Part shown: positions 35,448-44,662 of the stretch, piece after piece
How positions within the stretch are numbered: the stretch's first letter is position 1
Layout of the letters: the number at the start of each line of letters is the position of its first letter
From: Paracoccaceae bacterium
Lineage (GTDB): Bacteria; Pseudomonadota; Alphaproteobacteria; Rhodobacterales; Rhodobacteraceae
Direction: 5' to 3'
DNA: 64,000 nt
Assembly (NCBI GenBank): GCA_024742455.1
Contig: JANSYL010000001.1
Coordinates: forward strand, 434,001 to 498,000
Notes under the pieces: model-generated
Databases searched by the model: none
Told to the model about the DNA's origin: nothing
What the model saw: only the letters and a program-made list of their open reading frames with translations
Position numbers and translations under genes: made by a program

Positions 35448-36446
35448 ATGGCCGACGCCGCCCCACAGCCATTCAACCTGGTGATCATCGGCCAGGCAGG
35501 TCGCCTGGCCTATGAGGCGGTGATGTTTCTGGCGTCGTTCCGCGCCTTCAATCCCGGTTTTCCCGGTCGCGTCTTCGTGGCCGAACCGCAGCGCGGGCCG
35601 CTCTGGCCCGGCGACCCCCGGATCCGCGACGCCGGTCTGCGCGCCCTGATCACCGGGTTCGGGGCCGAGATCCTGCCGTTCGACAGCCGCCATTTCGGCG
35701 CGGCCTATCCCTATGGCAACAAGATCGAGGCGCTGACCGCCCTGCCCGAAGGCGAACCCTTCGTTTTCTTCGATACCGATACGCTGATCCTCGGCGACCT
35801 GACCGAGGTGCCGTTCGATTTCGACCGCCCCTCCGCCTCGCTCCGGCGCGAAGGCACCTGGCCCAGCCGCGAACTTTACGGCCCGGGCCTCACCGCCACC
35901 TGGCGGGCGCTTTACGACAGGTTCGGCCTCGATTTCGAAACCTCGCTCGACCTGACCCACCCCGACGAATACTGGCAGCGCTATCTCTATTTCAACGCAG
36001 GCTTTTTCTATTACCGCTGCCCCCATGTCTTCGGGCGCCGGTTCCTGGAAACCGCGCTGGCGATCCGCGATGACCCGCCGCCCGAACTGATCTGTCAAAG
36101 CCTCGATCCCTGGCTCGACCAGGTGGCGCTGCCGCTGGTCATTCACGGGCTCGGCGGCGGGCGCGATGCGCTCGCGCCGGGGTATCTGGATGGCAGCCAT
36201 TCCTGCCATTACCGGGTGCTGCCCCTGCTTTACGCGCGCGAGGATCAGCGCGTGATCAACATTCTGGAACAGGTGACCGCGCCCAACAAGATCAAGAAGG
36301 TGCTGAAAACCTATGACCCGATCCGGCGAATGGTCTACCAGGGCAAGGGGATGAAGGCGCGCGCGCTGTTCGACCGGAACGATCTGCCGCGCCGCGAACA
36401 GAAAATCCGCAACATGCTGAAACGCGAAAAGCTCTGGCTGCGCTAG
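35448..36446 (+). CDS. Putative GT-A-fold glycosyltransferase, uncharacterised
   Basis: The 332-residue protein has an early Rossmann-like strand (FNLVIIGQAGRLAYEAVMFLASF) and a DxD-type motif in EPFVFFDTDTLILGDL near residues 102-117, as in nucleotide-sugar-dependent GT-A enzymes. Later, QRYLYFNAGFFYYRCP and HGLGGGRDALAPGYLDGSHSCHYRVLPLLYAR suggest an acceptor site. The C-terminal 60 residues are strongly basic and could bind membrane or polyanion. I cannot name a family. It follows the sugar-phosphate transferase and may act on the same glycan. Confidence 0.7.
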   Translation: MADAAPQPFNLVIIGQAGRLAYEAVMFLASFRAFNPGFPGRVFVAEPQRGPLWPGDPRIRDAGLRALITGFGAEILPFDSRHFGAAYPYGNKIEALTALPEGEPFVFFDTDTLILGDLTEVPFDFDRPSASLRREGTWPSRELYGPGLTATWRALYDRFGLDFETSLDLTHPDEYWQRYLYFNAGFFYYRCPHVFGRRFLETALAIRDDPPPELICQSLDPWLDQVALPLVIHGLGGGRDALAPGYLDGSHSCHYRVLPLLYAREDQRVINILEQVTAPNKIKKVLKTYDPIRRMVYQGKGMKARALFDRNDLPRREQKIRNMLKREKLWLR

Positions 36447-36499
36447 CGGTCGGGGCCTGCGACGGCGCGGACCCCGGTCGTCTGAATTTCCGGTGCCGG

Positions 36500-36877
36500 T
36501 CAGGCCGCGTCGCGTTGCATCGCCGTCACCTCGATCTCGATGCGAAAGGCAGGGTCGGCCAGTTTCGCCTCGATCACGGTGCCCGCCGGGGGATGGTCGG
36601 CGAAGGTTGCGCGCAGCTGCGGCCAGCAGGCATCGAAATCGCGGATATCGGCCATGTAATAGACGACCCGGACGACATGGGCGAAATCGCTTCCCGCCTC
36701 CTCCAGCGCCCTGCCGATCACCCGAAGCGCCGAGGCGCATTGACCGGTGACATCGGTGGGCATGTCATCGGCATGGGCGCAGGTTCCCGCCACATGCACC
36801 ATGCCGCCCGCAACGACCGCGCGGCAATAGCCGACCTTGTCCTCGTAGGGACCGCCCGACCGGATGCGCCGGATCAC
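36500..36877 (-). CDS. RidA-family protein
   Basis: The 125-residue protein has the RidA/YjgF/UK114 fold pattern: [17 protein letters not shown], then [46 protein letters not shown], and a final [11 protein letters not shown]. The arginine and acidic residues that bind enamine or imine intermediates are present in part (VVRVVYY, EIEVTAM). A GTG at 36877 overlaps the clpX stop codon (GTGA), so its translation is coupled to clpX. That neighbourhood is not standard for RidA. The likely role is deaminating reactive enamines. Confidence 0.88.
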   Translation of the reverse strand: MIRRIRSGGPYEDKVGYCRAVVAGGMVHVAGTCAHADDMPTDVTGQCASALRVIGRALEEAGSDFAHVVRVVYYMADIRDFDACWPQLRATFADHPPAGTVIEAKLADPAFRIEIEVTAMQRDAA

Positions 36878-38139
36878 CCCGCGCTCGCCGGTTCGTCCTT
36901 CTTGCGTTCGGCGTAGATCATCAGCGGCTGCGCCTCGGAGGTCACCGCCTCTTCGTTGACGACCACCTCTTCCACGCCATCGGCGCCGGGCAGTTCGAAC
37001 ATGGTATCCAGCAGGATATCCTCCATGATCGACCGCAGGCCGCGCGCGCCGGTCTTGCGCGCGATGGCGCGCTTGGCGATCGCGGTCAGCGCATCATCGG
37101 TGAATTTCAGCTTGGTGTCTTCCAGCTCGAACAGGCGCTGATACTGCTTGACCAGCGCATTCTTGGGTTCGGTCAGGATCGTCACCAGCGCCTCTTCGTC
37201 AAGGTCGGTCAGCGTCGCGATCACCGGCAGGCGGCCCACGAATTCCGGGATCAGGCCGAATTTCAGCAGATCCTCGGGTTCCAGCTCGCCGAACATCTCG
37301 CCCACGCCGCGGCTGTCATTGTCCTTCACATCGGCGCCGAACCCGATGGCCGAGCCCTTGCCGCGCTGCGCGATGATCTTTTCCAGACCGGCGAAGGCGC
37401 CGCCGCAGATGAACAGGATATTGGTGGTGTCGACCTGCAGAAACTCCTGCTGAGGATGCTTGCGCCCGCCCTGCGGCGGCACCGAGGCGACGGTGCCTTC
37501 CATGATCTTCAGAAGCGCCTGCTGCACCCCTTCGCCCGATACGTCGCGGGTGATCGAGGGGTTGTCGGACTTGCGGGTGATCTTGTCGACCTCGTCGATA
37601 TAGACGATGCCGCGCTGCGCCCGGTCGACATTGTATTCCGACGCCTGCAGCAGTTTCAGGATGATGTTCTCGACATCCTCGCCCACATAACCCGCCTCGG
37701 TCAGGGTGGTGGCATCGGCCATGGTGAAGGGCACGTCGAGGATGCGCGCCAGCGTCTGCGCCAGAAGCGTCTTGCCGCAGCCCGTGGGCCCGATCAGCAG
37801 GATGTTGGATTTCGCCAGTTCGATGTCGGATTTTCCGGCATGGTTCAGGCGCTTGTAATGGTTGTGCACGGCCACCGACAGCACGCGTTTGGCATGCGCC
37901 TGGCCGATCACGTAATCATCCAGCACCTCGCAGATCTCCTGCGGGCTCGGCACGCCATCGGTCGATTTCAGGCCCGAGGTCTTCGTCTCCTCGCGGATGA
38001 TATCCATGCACAATTCGACGCATTCATCGCAGATGAACACGGTGGGGCCCGCGATCAGCTTGCGCACCTCGTGCTGGCTCTTGCCACAGAAGGAACAGTA
38101 AAGCGTGTTCTTGCTGTCGCTGCCGGATGAATTCGCCAT
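36874..38139 (-). CDS. clpX: ATP-dependent Clp protease ATP-binding subunit ClpX
   Basis: The 421-residue AAA+ unfoldase has an N-terminal C4 zinc domain (Cys15, Cys18, Cys37, Cys40). The AAA+ core follows with Walker A GPTGCGKT near residue 116, [11 protein letters not shown] (pore GYVG loop) and Walker [11 protein letters not shown]. The ClpP-binding loop is IGFGAD. It feeds unfolded substrates to ClpP, encoded 200 bases upstream on the same strand. GGGGGAGA precedes the ATG. Confidence 0.98.
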   Translation of the reverse strand: MANSSGSDSKNTLYCSFCGKSQHEVRKLIAGPTVFICDECVELCMDIIREETKTSGLKSTDGVPSPQEICEVLDDYVIGQAHAKRVLSVAVHNHYKRLNHAGKSDIELAKSNILLIGPTGCGKTLLAQTLARILDVPFTMADATTLTEAGYVGEDVENIILKLLQASEYNVDRAQRGIVYIDEVDKITRKSDNPSITRDVSGEGVQQALLKIMEGTVASVPPQGGRKHPQQEFLQVDTTNILFICGGAFAGLEKIIAQRGKGSAIGFGADVKDNDSRGVGEMFGELEPEDLLKFGLIPEFVGRLPVIATLTDLDEEALVTILTEPKNALVKQYQRLFELEDTKLKFTDDALTAIAKRAIARKTGARGLRSIMEDILLDTMFELPGADGVEEVVVNEEAVTSEAQPLMIYAERKKDEPASAG

Positions 38140-38341
38140 GTCGTCTCCCCCTTGCGGGATCGCGTTTCGCCCCCTTGGGTATCGGCGGGCATAGATGGGT
38201 TCCCGCCCTGCACCGGGGCGGGAACAGAAATGTCAGCGTCAGCCTAGAACAGGGTCCAAGGCTCCACAATCGCAAAATATCGTGTTCGCGGGTCCGGCCG
38301 GGGCCGGGCCCGGGTGCAGGCAGGCATGGCGCGAACCTCGG

Positions 38342-38968
38342 TCAGGCCTTGTCGTCCGAGCTTCGTTTTTCGACGATCTCGTCGATCAGGCCCCAGTCCC
38401 TGGCCTGTTCGGCATCCATGAAATTGTCGCGTTCCAGCGCCTCGACCACGGCCTCGATCTTTTGCCCGGTATGTTTGACGTAGATCTCGTTAAGGCGGTC
38501 TTTCAGTTTCTGGGTTTCGCGGGCATGGATCATGATGTCGGTGGCCTGGCCCTGGTACCCGCCCGAGGGCTGGTGGACCATGATCCGGCTGTTGGGCAGG
38601 CTGAACCGCATGCCCTTTTCGCCTGCCGTCAGCAAAAGCGACCCCATCGAGGCCGCCTGTCCGACACACAGCGTGGACACCTTGGGCTTGATGTATTGCA
38701 TCGTGTCGTAGATCGACAAACCGCTCGTCACCACGCCGCCGGGCGAATTGATATACATCGAAATCTCTTTCGACGGGTTCTCGGCCTCGAGATGCAGCAG
38801 CTGCGCCACGATCAGGCTCGACATGCCGTCATGCACGGGGCCCGAGACGAAAATGATCCGCTCCTTCAGAAGGCGCGAGAAAATGTCATAGGCCCGTTCG
38901 CCCCGGCTGGTCTGTTCGACCACCATCGGCACCAGGGTGTTCATGTAGAATTCGTGTGGATCTCGCAT
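38342..38968 (-). CDS. clpP: ATP-dependent Clp protease proteolytic subunit
   Basis: I start at the ATG at 38968, which gives the usual [38 protein letters not shown]. The 208-residue serine protease has its catalytic Ser107 in GQAASMGS and His132 in IMVHQPSGG. The third residue lies in the ATDIMIHAR region about 40 residues on. The oligomerisation strand [12 protein letters not shown] is intact. It forms the proteolytic chamber with ClpX. Confidence 0.98.
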   Translation of the reverse strand: MRDPHEFYMNTLVPMVVEQTSRGERAYDIFSRLLKERIIFVSGPVHDGMSSLIVAQLLHLEAENPSKEISMYINSPGGVVTSGLSIYDTMQYIKPKVSTLCVGQAASMGSLLLTAGEKGMRFSLPNSRIMVHQPSGGYQGQATDIMIHARETQKLKDRLNEIYVKHTGQKIEAVVEALERDNFMDAEQARDWGLIDEIVEKRSSDDKA

Positions 38969-39110
38969 CGCCCGCCTCGCCCGTTCATAGCTGGTTTGGA
39001 GTTGAGTCTTAGGTGCGCGCCGCCCCCCCTGCAAGGGCAGCGCGGTTGACAGTGGCGGCGTTTCGGCGAAAGCACGGGGCCGCGATGATCTGACAAGGAC
39101 GCCCTCCGCC

Positions 39111-39764
39111 ATGCCCCGCGCCTCCGCCACCACGCTGGAATCCGAATGCACATTGGCCGAACGCGCCGCGCTGACCGCCGTTCTGCGCGACAAGGGCTAT
39201 ACCGGCGCGCATCTCGAGGTGGGCACGGCAGCCGGCGGGACTCTGAAGGAGTTGATGGGTGTCTATGACGCGGACAGCCGCCCGCCCTTTTTCGTCGTCG
39301 ACCCGATGACCTATTTCGACGACCAGCTGGCCAAGGTGAAGACCAACCTGACAGGCGCGGGCATCGACCCCGAAACCGTCACTTTCTGGATCGGCACGAC
39401 CCAGGACCACCTGCCCCCTGCGCGCGCCGCCGGGCAGCGGTTCGATTTCATCTTCCTGGACGGCGATCACCGCCATTACCCGACCACGGTGGACCTTGGC
39501 TGGGCCGATCTGGTCACCCTGGGCGGCACCATCTGCCTGCATGACCGGACCGAGAAATTTCCCGGCGTGGGCTGGTCGATCGACCGCTTCCTCGACCGTA
39601 ACCCGGCCTACCGCTTCGTGTCCCAGACCGACAGCCTGGTGATCCTGGAAAAAACCGCCGAGGCGGCGCGGCAGGCCGTCACCACCGCCGATCTCTGGGC
39701 CGCGTCCTGGGCGCAGCGCAAGTTCAAGACCGCCCGCAGCATCCGCCGCCGTCTGGGCCGCTGA
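39111..39764 (+). CDS. Class I SAM-dependent methyltransferase (Methyltransferase_24 type)
   Basis: The 217-residue protein has the SAM-binding loop [15 protein letters not shown] near residue 34 and a second acidic motif [35 protein letters not shown] near residues 119-153. This is the layout of the O-methyltransferase group that acts on sugars or glycans. The C-terminus is basic ([15 protein letters not shown]). It is divergent from clpP with a gap of 142 bases. The substrate is unknown. Confidence 0.88.
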   Translation: MPRASATTLESECTLAERAALTAVLRDKGYTGAHLEVGTAAGGTLKELMGVYDADSRPPFFVVDPMTYFDDQLAKVKTNLTGAGIDPETVTFWIGTTQDHLPPARAAGQRFDFIFLDGDHRHYPTTVDLGWADLVTLGGTICLHDRTEKFPGVGWSIDRFLDRNPAYRFVSQTDSLVILEKTAEAARQAVTTADLWAASWAQRKFKTARSIRRRLGR

Positions 39765-39804
39765 CGGCCTTGGCAGACCATGGCGCCGCCCTAATTGCGG
39801 CGTC

Positions 39805-41016
39805 ATGCTGGATCATGCCGCCCCCACCGCCACCCGCACCGCAGCGCTCGACCGGCTGAAGGCGTTTCTGCCCCATGCCGGGCGGGACTATGCCGATCTG
39901 CGCAATTACGACCTGCCCGAAGAGGGCCACCCCCATGTCTCGCGCCTGTCGCCCTACCTGCGGCACCGGCTGATCACCGAGACCGAGGTGTTGGAGGCGA
40001 CGCTGAACCGCCACAGCGCGCAGGCGGTCGAGAAATTCATCCAGGAAGTGTGCTGGCGAACCTATTGGAAGGGCTGGCTGGAGCTGCGCCCGACGGTCTG
40101 GGCGGCCTATCGCAAGGGGCTGGACCGGGCGCTGGCCGAGGCCGATGGCGACCTTGCCGCCCGCATCGCGGCGGCCGAATCCGGCGAGACCGAGATCGAC
40201 GCCTTCAACGCCTGGGCGCGCGAGCTGGTCGAAACCGGCTACATGCACAACCACGCCCGGATGTGGTTCGCCTCGATCTGGGTCTTCACCCTGCGCCTGC
40301 CATGGGAGGTGGGGGCGGATTTCTTCCTGCGGCATCTGCTGGATGGCGACCCGGCGTCGAACACGCTGGGCTGGCGTTGGGTGGCCGGGCTGCAGACGCA
40401 GGGCAAGCATTACATTGCCCGGTCGTCCAACATCTCGAAGTATACCCGCGGGCGGCACAACCCCGAATGGCGGCTGAACACGCAGGCAGAGCCGTTGAAG
40501 GGCGGCCCGCACCCGGATCGCCGCGACCCGCCCGGGGGCCGCCTGCCGGAACCGGGGCTGCGCACCGGGGTCCTGATCACCGAGGAAGACCTGTCGCCCG
40601 GCTACGCGCTGGACCTGCTGGACCGGCCGTCGGTGGGACACGCCGCGCTGATCTCGGTTTCGGGCCGGTCGCCGCGCGCGGTGTCCCCGCTGGTGACGGA
40701 ATTCACCCACGCAGCGGTGGAGGATTGCCTGAACCGCCATGCCGGCCGCCTTGGCCCGCGCGGGCCGGTGACCGAGGATGTGGATACGGTGCTGGCCTGG
40801 GCCACCGACCTTGCGCTGGAACAGGTGGTGACGCCCTACGCCCCGGTCGGCCCCGCCGCCACGCGGCTGCGCCAGTTGGAAAAGGCATTGGGCGACACGG
40901 GCATCACGCTGGCTCGCCCGATCCGCGACTGGGACGCCGCTGCTTGGCCCCATGCCACCCACGGCTTTTTCCGGTTCAAGGAAAACATCCCCGACCTGAT
41001 CGCGCCGCTGGCCTAG
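39805..41016 (+). CDS. Photolyase/cryptochrome-like flavoprotein with apparent circular permutation
   Basis: The 403-residue protein starts, not ends, with the photolyase FAD-binding helical domain. It has SRLSPYLRHRLIT near residue 48, FIQEVCWRTYWKGWLELRPTVW, ETGYMHNHARMWFASIWVFTLRLPWEVGADFFLRHLLDGDPASNTLGWRWVAGLQTQGKHYIAR. The last 150 residues look like the alpha/beta domain that normally comes first (ALISVSGRSPRAVSPLV, VVTPYAPVGPAATRLRQLEKALGDTGI, THGFFRFKENIP). Photolyases repair UV-damaged DNA, and whether this one repairs, senses light, or neither is not known. Its stop overlaps the phosphotransferase stop. Confidence 0.85.
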   Translation: MLDHAAPTATRTAALDRLKAFLPHAGRDYADLRNYDLPEEGHPHVSRLSPYLRHRLITETEVLEATLNRHSAQAVEKFIQEVCWRTYWKGWLELRPTVWAAYRKGLDRALAEADGDLAARIAAAESGETEIDAFNAWARELVETGYMHNHARMWFASIWVFTLRLPWEVGADFFLRHLLDGDPASNTLGWRWVAGLQTQGKHYIARSSNISKYTRGRHNPEWRLNTQAEPLKGGPHPDRRDPPGGRLPEPGLRTGVLITEEDLSPGYALDLLDRPSVGHAALISVSGRSPRAVSPLVTEFTHAAVEDCLNRHAGRLGPRGPVTEDVDTVLAWATDLALEQVVTPYAPVGPAATRLRQLEKALGDTGITLARPIRDWDAAAWPHATHGFFRFKENIPDLIAPLA

Positions 41017-42026
41017 CCCAGCGCGCCAAGGCCCTGCGCGGCGTAATCGGGCACCAGTGCCCCAAGCCGCAGGCCCCGTTCAGGATCGGCGGCATTGCCA
41101 TCCAGCGCCCGCTTCTTCACGCCCTGCAGGATCGCGCCCATGCGGAAAAAGCAGAAGGCAACGTAGAACCCGAAATCGGGGATATCACACATCTCCATCG
41201 CCGCCGCATAGCGCGCCACGACCTCGGCATCGGTGGGCAGCCCCTGCGCCGCGCGGTCGACACCCGCCAGCCCACGCCCCTCGCCCCCCGGCGGCATTTG
41301 CCACTGCATGATGACGGCGGCGATATCGGCGAATGGATGGCCGATGGTCGACAATTCCCAATCCAGCACGGCGGCGACGCGCGGCGCGTCGGGCGCGAAC
41401 AGCAGGTTGTCGATCCGGTAATCGCCATGGACCAAAGTGGCGCGCCCGTCATCGTCCGGGCAGGCCCGGTCGAGCGCCGCGATCAGCGCGTCCATGTCTG
41501 GCACCGTGCCCGTCTCGGAGGCCGCGTATTGCCGTGACCAGCGGTCGATCTGGCGGCGGAAATAGTTGCCGGGCCGCCCGTAATCGGCCAACCCCGTGGC
41601 CTGCAGGTCGACCCGGTGGATCGCGGCCAGCGTGTCGATCATCGTGGCGATCAAGGGCGCCCGGTCGGCCCGGTCCAGCTGGCCCAGCCGCGGGTCGTCG
41701 AAACCGCGCCCGACCACATGGCCCATGACATAGAATTCCGCCCCCAGCACCGTCGCGTCCTCGCAATAGGCCAGCATCGGCGCCACCGGCACACCGCTGC
41801 CTGCCAGCGCCTTCTGCACCCGGTATTCCCTGTCCACCGCATGTGCCGATTTCAGAAGTTGTCCCAAGGGCTTGCGGCGCAAGACGTAATCGCCCGACGC
41901 CGCGCGCAACAGGTAGGTGGGGTTCGATTGCCCGCCGGTGATCTGCGCCGCCGCCTCAAGCCCTGCAAAGCCCGGCACATGGGCGGCGCACCACGCGCCG
42001 ACGCGGTCCAACTCCATCCCGTTCAC
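41013..42026 (-). CDS. Aminoglycoside-phosphotransferase-fold kinase, ACAD10/11-kinase-like
   Basis: The 337-residue protein has the APH fold: glycine-rich region QITGGQSNPTYLLRAASGDYVLRRKP near residues 29-53. The catalytic motif is HGDYRIDNLLF near residue 203, and the DFG-equivalent region is AAVLDWELSTIGHPFADI. A GTG at 42026 overlaps the stop of the dehydrogenase gene upstream (GTGA), so the two are coupled. The pair resembles the kinase and dehydrogenase halves of ACAD11, which together convert 4-hydroxyacyl-CoAs through a phosphorylated intermediate. The role here is inferred. Confidence 0.87.
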   Translation of the reverse strand: MNGMELDRVGAWCAAHVPGFAGLEAAAQITGGQSNPTYLLRAASGDYVLRRKPLGQLLKSAHAVDREYRVQKALAGSGVPVAPMLAYCEDATVLGAEFYVMGHVVGRGFDDPRLGQLDRADRAPLIATMIDTLAAIHRVDLQATGLADYGRPGNYFRRQIDRWSRQYAASETGTVPDMDALIAALDRACPDDDGRATLVHGDYRIDNLLFAPDAPRVAAVLDWELSTIGHPFADIAAVIMQWQMPPGGEGRGLAGVDRAAQGLPTDAEVVARYAAAMEMCDIPDFGFYVAFCFFRMGAILQGVKKRALDGNAADPERGLRLGALVPDYAAQGLGALG

Positions 42027-43255
42027 CGCGCGTTGGAATACTTGCGCAGCTCCGCCCGCGCGACCTGTCGGCGGTGGACGGCATCCGGCCCATCAGCCAG
42101 CCTGAGCGTGCGAAGATCGGTATAGATCGCGGCCAGCGGCGTGTCCTGGCTCAGCCCTGTGGCGCCATGCATCTGCATCGCCTCGTCCACGACCTTCAGC
42201 GCCATCAAGGGCGCGGCCACCTTCACCTTGGAAATCCAGGGCTGCGCGGCCTTCACACCCGCATTGTCCATCATCCAGGCGGCCTTCAGGCACAACAGCC
42301 GGGTCATCTCGATCTCGATCCGCGCATTGGCGATGATGTCGTAATTTCCGCCCAGTTCTGCCAGCGGCTTGCCGAAGGCCGACCGGCTCAGCGCCCGCTC
42401 ACACATCAGTTCCAGCGCATATTCCGCCCGGCCAATGGCGCGCATGCAATGGTGGATGCGCCCGGGGCCCAGCCGGCCCTGCGCCACTTCGAACCCGCGC
42501 CCCTCGCCCAGAACGACCGCATCGTCGGGCACCGCCACATCGGTGAACCGGATATGCATATGCCCGTGCGGCGCGTCGTCATGGCCGAAGACCTGCATCG
42601 GGCGGAGTTTCTCGATCCCGGGGCTGTCGGCGGGGACGAAGAACATCGTGTGCCGCGCATGTTTCGCGGCGCCCGCATCGGTGCAGGCCATGATGATGTA
42701 AAGCGAACAGCGCGGATCGCCCGCGCCGGTGGCCCAGTATTTCTCGCCGTTCAGGACATAGCCATCGGCGGTCTTCTTCGCGCTGAGCGAAATCTGCGTG
42801 GCATCCGATGACGCGACCTGCGGCTCGGTCATCAGATAGGCCGATCGCGTCACCCCCTCCAGCAGGTCGGGCAGCCAGCGCGCCTTTTGCGCATCCGTCC
42901 CGTAGCGTTCCAGCACCTCCATGTTGCCGGTGTCGGGCGCGTTGCAGTTGAAGATCTCGGGCGCGATGGTCACCGCGCCCATCTCCTCGGCCAGATAGGC
43001 GTAATCGACCGTGCTGAGGCCATAGCCCCTTTCGCTGTCGGTCAGCCAGAAATTCCACAGGCCCCGTTCCCTTGCCTTCGCCTTCAGCCCGGCCAGAATC
43101 TGCATCTGCCGGTCGGTAATGGCGAACCTGTCGCCGGAAGGATGCTTGCCCACCTCCGCGTGGTATTCGGCATCCAGCGGCGCGATTTCGTCCCGCACCA
43201 TCTGTCGCACGGCGCTGACCAGCGGGCGCACCTTGTCGCTCAGTCCGAGATCCAT
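42023..43255 (-). CDS. Acyl-CoA dehydrogenase, ACAD11-like
   Basis: I start at the ATG at 43255, behind GGGAGGG. The 410-residue flavoprotein has features of the ACAD10/11 group: NCNAPDTGNMEVLERYG, MTEPQVASSDATQI, GEGRGFEVAQGRLGPGRIHHCMR and VDEAMQMHGATGLSQDTPLAAIYTDLRTLRLADGPDAVH. Where normal acyl-CoA dehydrogenases remove alpha-beta hydrogens, this group is linked to 4-hydroxyacyl-CoA conversion with a partner kinase. Its partner gene overlaps by four bases. It is divergent from gcdH across 122 bases. Confidence 0.92.
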   Translation of the reverse strand: MDLGLSDKVRPLVSAVRQMVRDEIAPLDAEYHAEVGKHPSGDRFAITDRQMQILAGLKAKARERGLWNFWLTDSERGYGLSTVDYAYLAEEMGAVTIAPEIFNCNAPDTGNMEVLERYGTDAQKARWLPDLLEGVTRSAYLMTEPQVASSDATQISLSAKKTADGYVLNGEKYWATGAGDPRCSLYIIMACTDAGAAKHARHTMFFVPADSPGIEKLRPMQVFGHDDAPHGHMHIRFTDVAVPDDAVVLGEGRGFEVAQGRLGPGRIHHCMRAIGRAEYALELMCERALSRSAFGKPLAELGGNYDIIANARIEIEMTRLLCLKAAWMMDNAGVKAAQPWISKVKVAAPLMALKVVDEAMQMHGATGLSQDTPLAAIYTDLRTLRLADGPDAVHRRQVARAELRKYSNAR

Positions 43256-43377
43256 CCTAACCCTCCCTTGTCCCTCGCCCAGGACGCTAAGCCGGTCACC
43301 GGGGCGCGGCAAGCCGGGGGGTTGCGAAACCGATGCAAATGCTATGATTACGGGGACATCTTGATGGGAGAGACACA

Positions 43378-44592
43378 ATGCCCGACGGACATGCCCGCCA
43401 CACCGGCCCTTCGCTTGCGCCCTTCGACTGGGCCGACCCGTTCCACCTGGACCGGCAGCTGAGCGAAGACGAACGCATGGTCGCCGAAAGCGCCCGCGCC
43501 TATGCCGCCGACAAGCTGATGCCGCGCGTGACCGAGGCCTATCTTGATGAGGTCGTGGCGCCCGAAATTTTCGCCGAGATGGGCGAGATGGGGTTGCTGG
43601 GCGTCACCATCCCCGAGGAATATGGCGGGCTTGGCGCGGGCTATGTCACCTATGGCCTTGTCGCGCGCGAGGTGGAGCGGGTCGACAGCGGCTACCGGTC
43701 CATGATGAGCGTGCAATCGTCGCTGGTGATGTATCCGATCCACGCCTACGGGTCCGAAGAACAACGCCAAAAATACCTGCCCGGGCTGGCCAGCGGCACG
43801 CTGATCGGCTGTTTCGGGCTGACCGAACCCGATGCAGGCTCGGATCCTGCGGGCATGAAGACCACCGCGAAAAGGACCGATGGCGGATACGTGTTGTCGG
43901 GCGCGAAGATGTGGATTTCGAACAGCCCGATCGCCGATGTTTTCGTGGTCTGGGCGAAATCCGAGGCCCATGGCGGCAAGATCCGGGGTTTCATTCTTGA
44001 AAAGGGCATGAAGGGGCTGAGCGCGCCCAAGATCGGCGGCAAGCTCAGCTTGCGCGCCTCCGTCACCGGCGAGATCGTGATGGACGGCGTCGAGGTCGGC
44101 GAGGATGCGCTGCTGCCGGATGTCGAGGGGCTGAAAGGGCCGTTCGGCTGCCTCAACCGCGCCCGCTACGGGATTTCCTGGGGCGTGATGGGCGCGGCAG
44201 AGGATGCGTGGCACCGCGCGCGGCAATATGGGCTCGACCGGCACCAGTTCGGCCGCCCGCTGGCGCAGACGCAGCTGTTCCAGAGGAAACTGGCCGACAT
44301 GCAGACCGAGATCGCGCTGGGCCTGCAGGCATCGCTTCGCGCGGGCCGGATGCTGGAGGAAGGCACCTGCGCGCCCGAGGTCATCTCCATCGTCAAGCGC
44401 AACAATTGCGGCAAGGCGCTGGAGATCGCGCGGATGGCACGCGACATGCATGGCGGCAACGGGATCATGGCCGAATACCACGTGATGCGCCACGCGCAGA
44501 ACCTGGAGACGGTGAACACCTACGAGGGCACCCATGATGTCCACGCCCTGATCCTGGGCCGGGCGCAAACGGGGCTGCAGGCGTTTTTCTGA
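43378..44592 (+). CDS. gcdH: Glutaryl-CoA dehydrogenase
   Basis: The 404-residue flavoprotein oxidises and decarboxylates glutaryl-CoA to crotonyl-CoA, in lysine, tryptophan or aromatic degradation. Family-specific blocks are clear: [71 protein letters not shown] and [30 protein letters not shown], whose Glu in YEGTHD is the catalytic base position. GATGGGAGAG lies before the ATG. A long hairpin follows its stop. Confidence 0.95.
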   Translation: MPDGHARHTGPSLAPFDWADPFHLDRQLSEDERMVAESARAYAADKLMPRVTEAYLDEVVAPEIFAEMGEMGLLGVTIPEEYGGLGAGYVTYGLVAREVERVDSGYRSMMSVQSSLVMYPIHAYGSEEQRQKYLPGLASGTLIGCFGLTEPDAGSDPAGMKTTAKRTDGGYVLSGAKMWISNSPIADVFVVWAKSEAHGGKIRGFILEKGMKGLSAPKIGGKLSLRASVTGEIVMDGVEVGEDALLPDVEGLKGPFGCLNRARYGISWGVMGAAEDAWHRARQYGLDRHQFGRPLAQTQLFQRKLADMQTEIALGLQASLRAGRMLEEGTCAPEVISIVKRNNCGKALEIARMARDMHGGNGIMAEYHVMRHAQNLETVNTYEGTHDVHALILGRAQTGLQAFF

Positions 44593-44597
44593 CCGTC

Positions 44598-44662
44598 AGG
44601 GGCGAAATTTAGATTACAAATTCTGCGGATTTGGTGGCTTTTTGTAATCTATTTTCGCCCCT
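44598..44662. terminator. Long inverted repeat between gcdH and the thiolase gene
   Basis: A stem of about 22 bases pairs AGGGGCGAAATTTAGATTAC (44598-44617) with its near-exact complement, GTAATCTATTTTCGCCCCT, ending at 44662, around a loop of about 20 bases. One extra base makes a bulge. The right arm overlaps the stop codon of the minus-strand thiolase gene. It separates two facing genes and probably acts as a bidirectional terminator. Confidence 0.8.
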
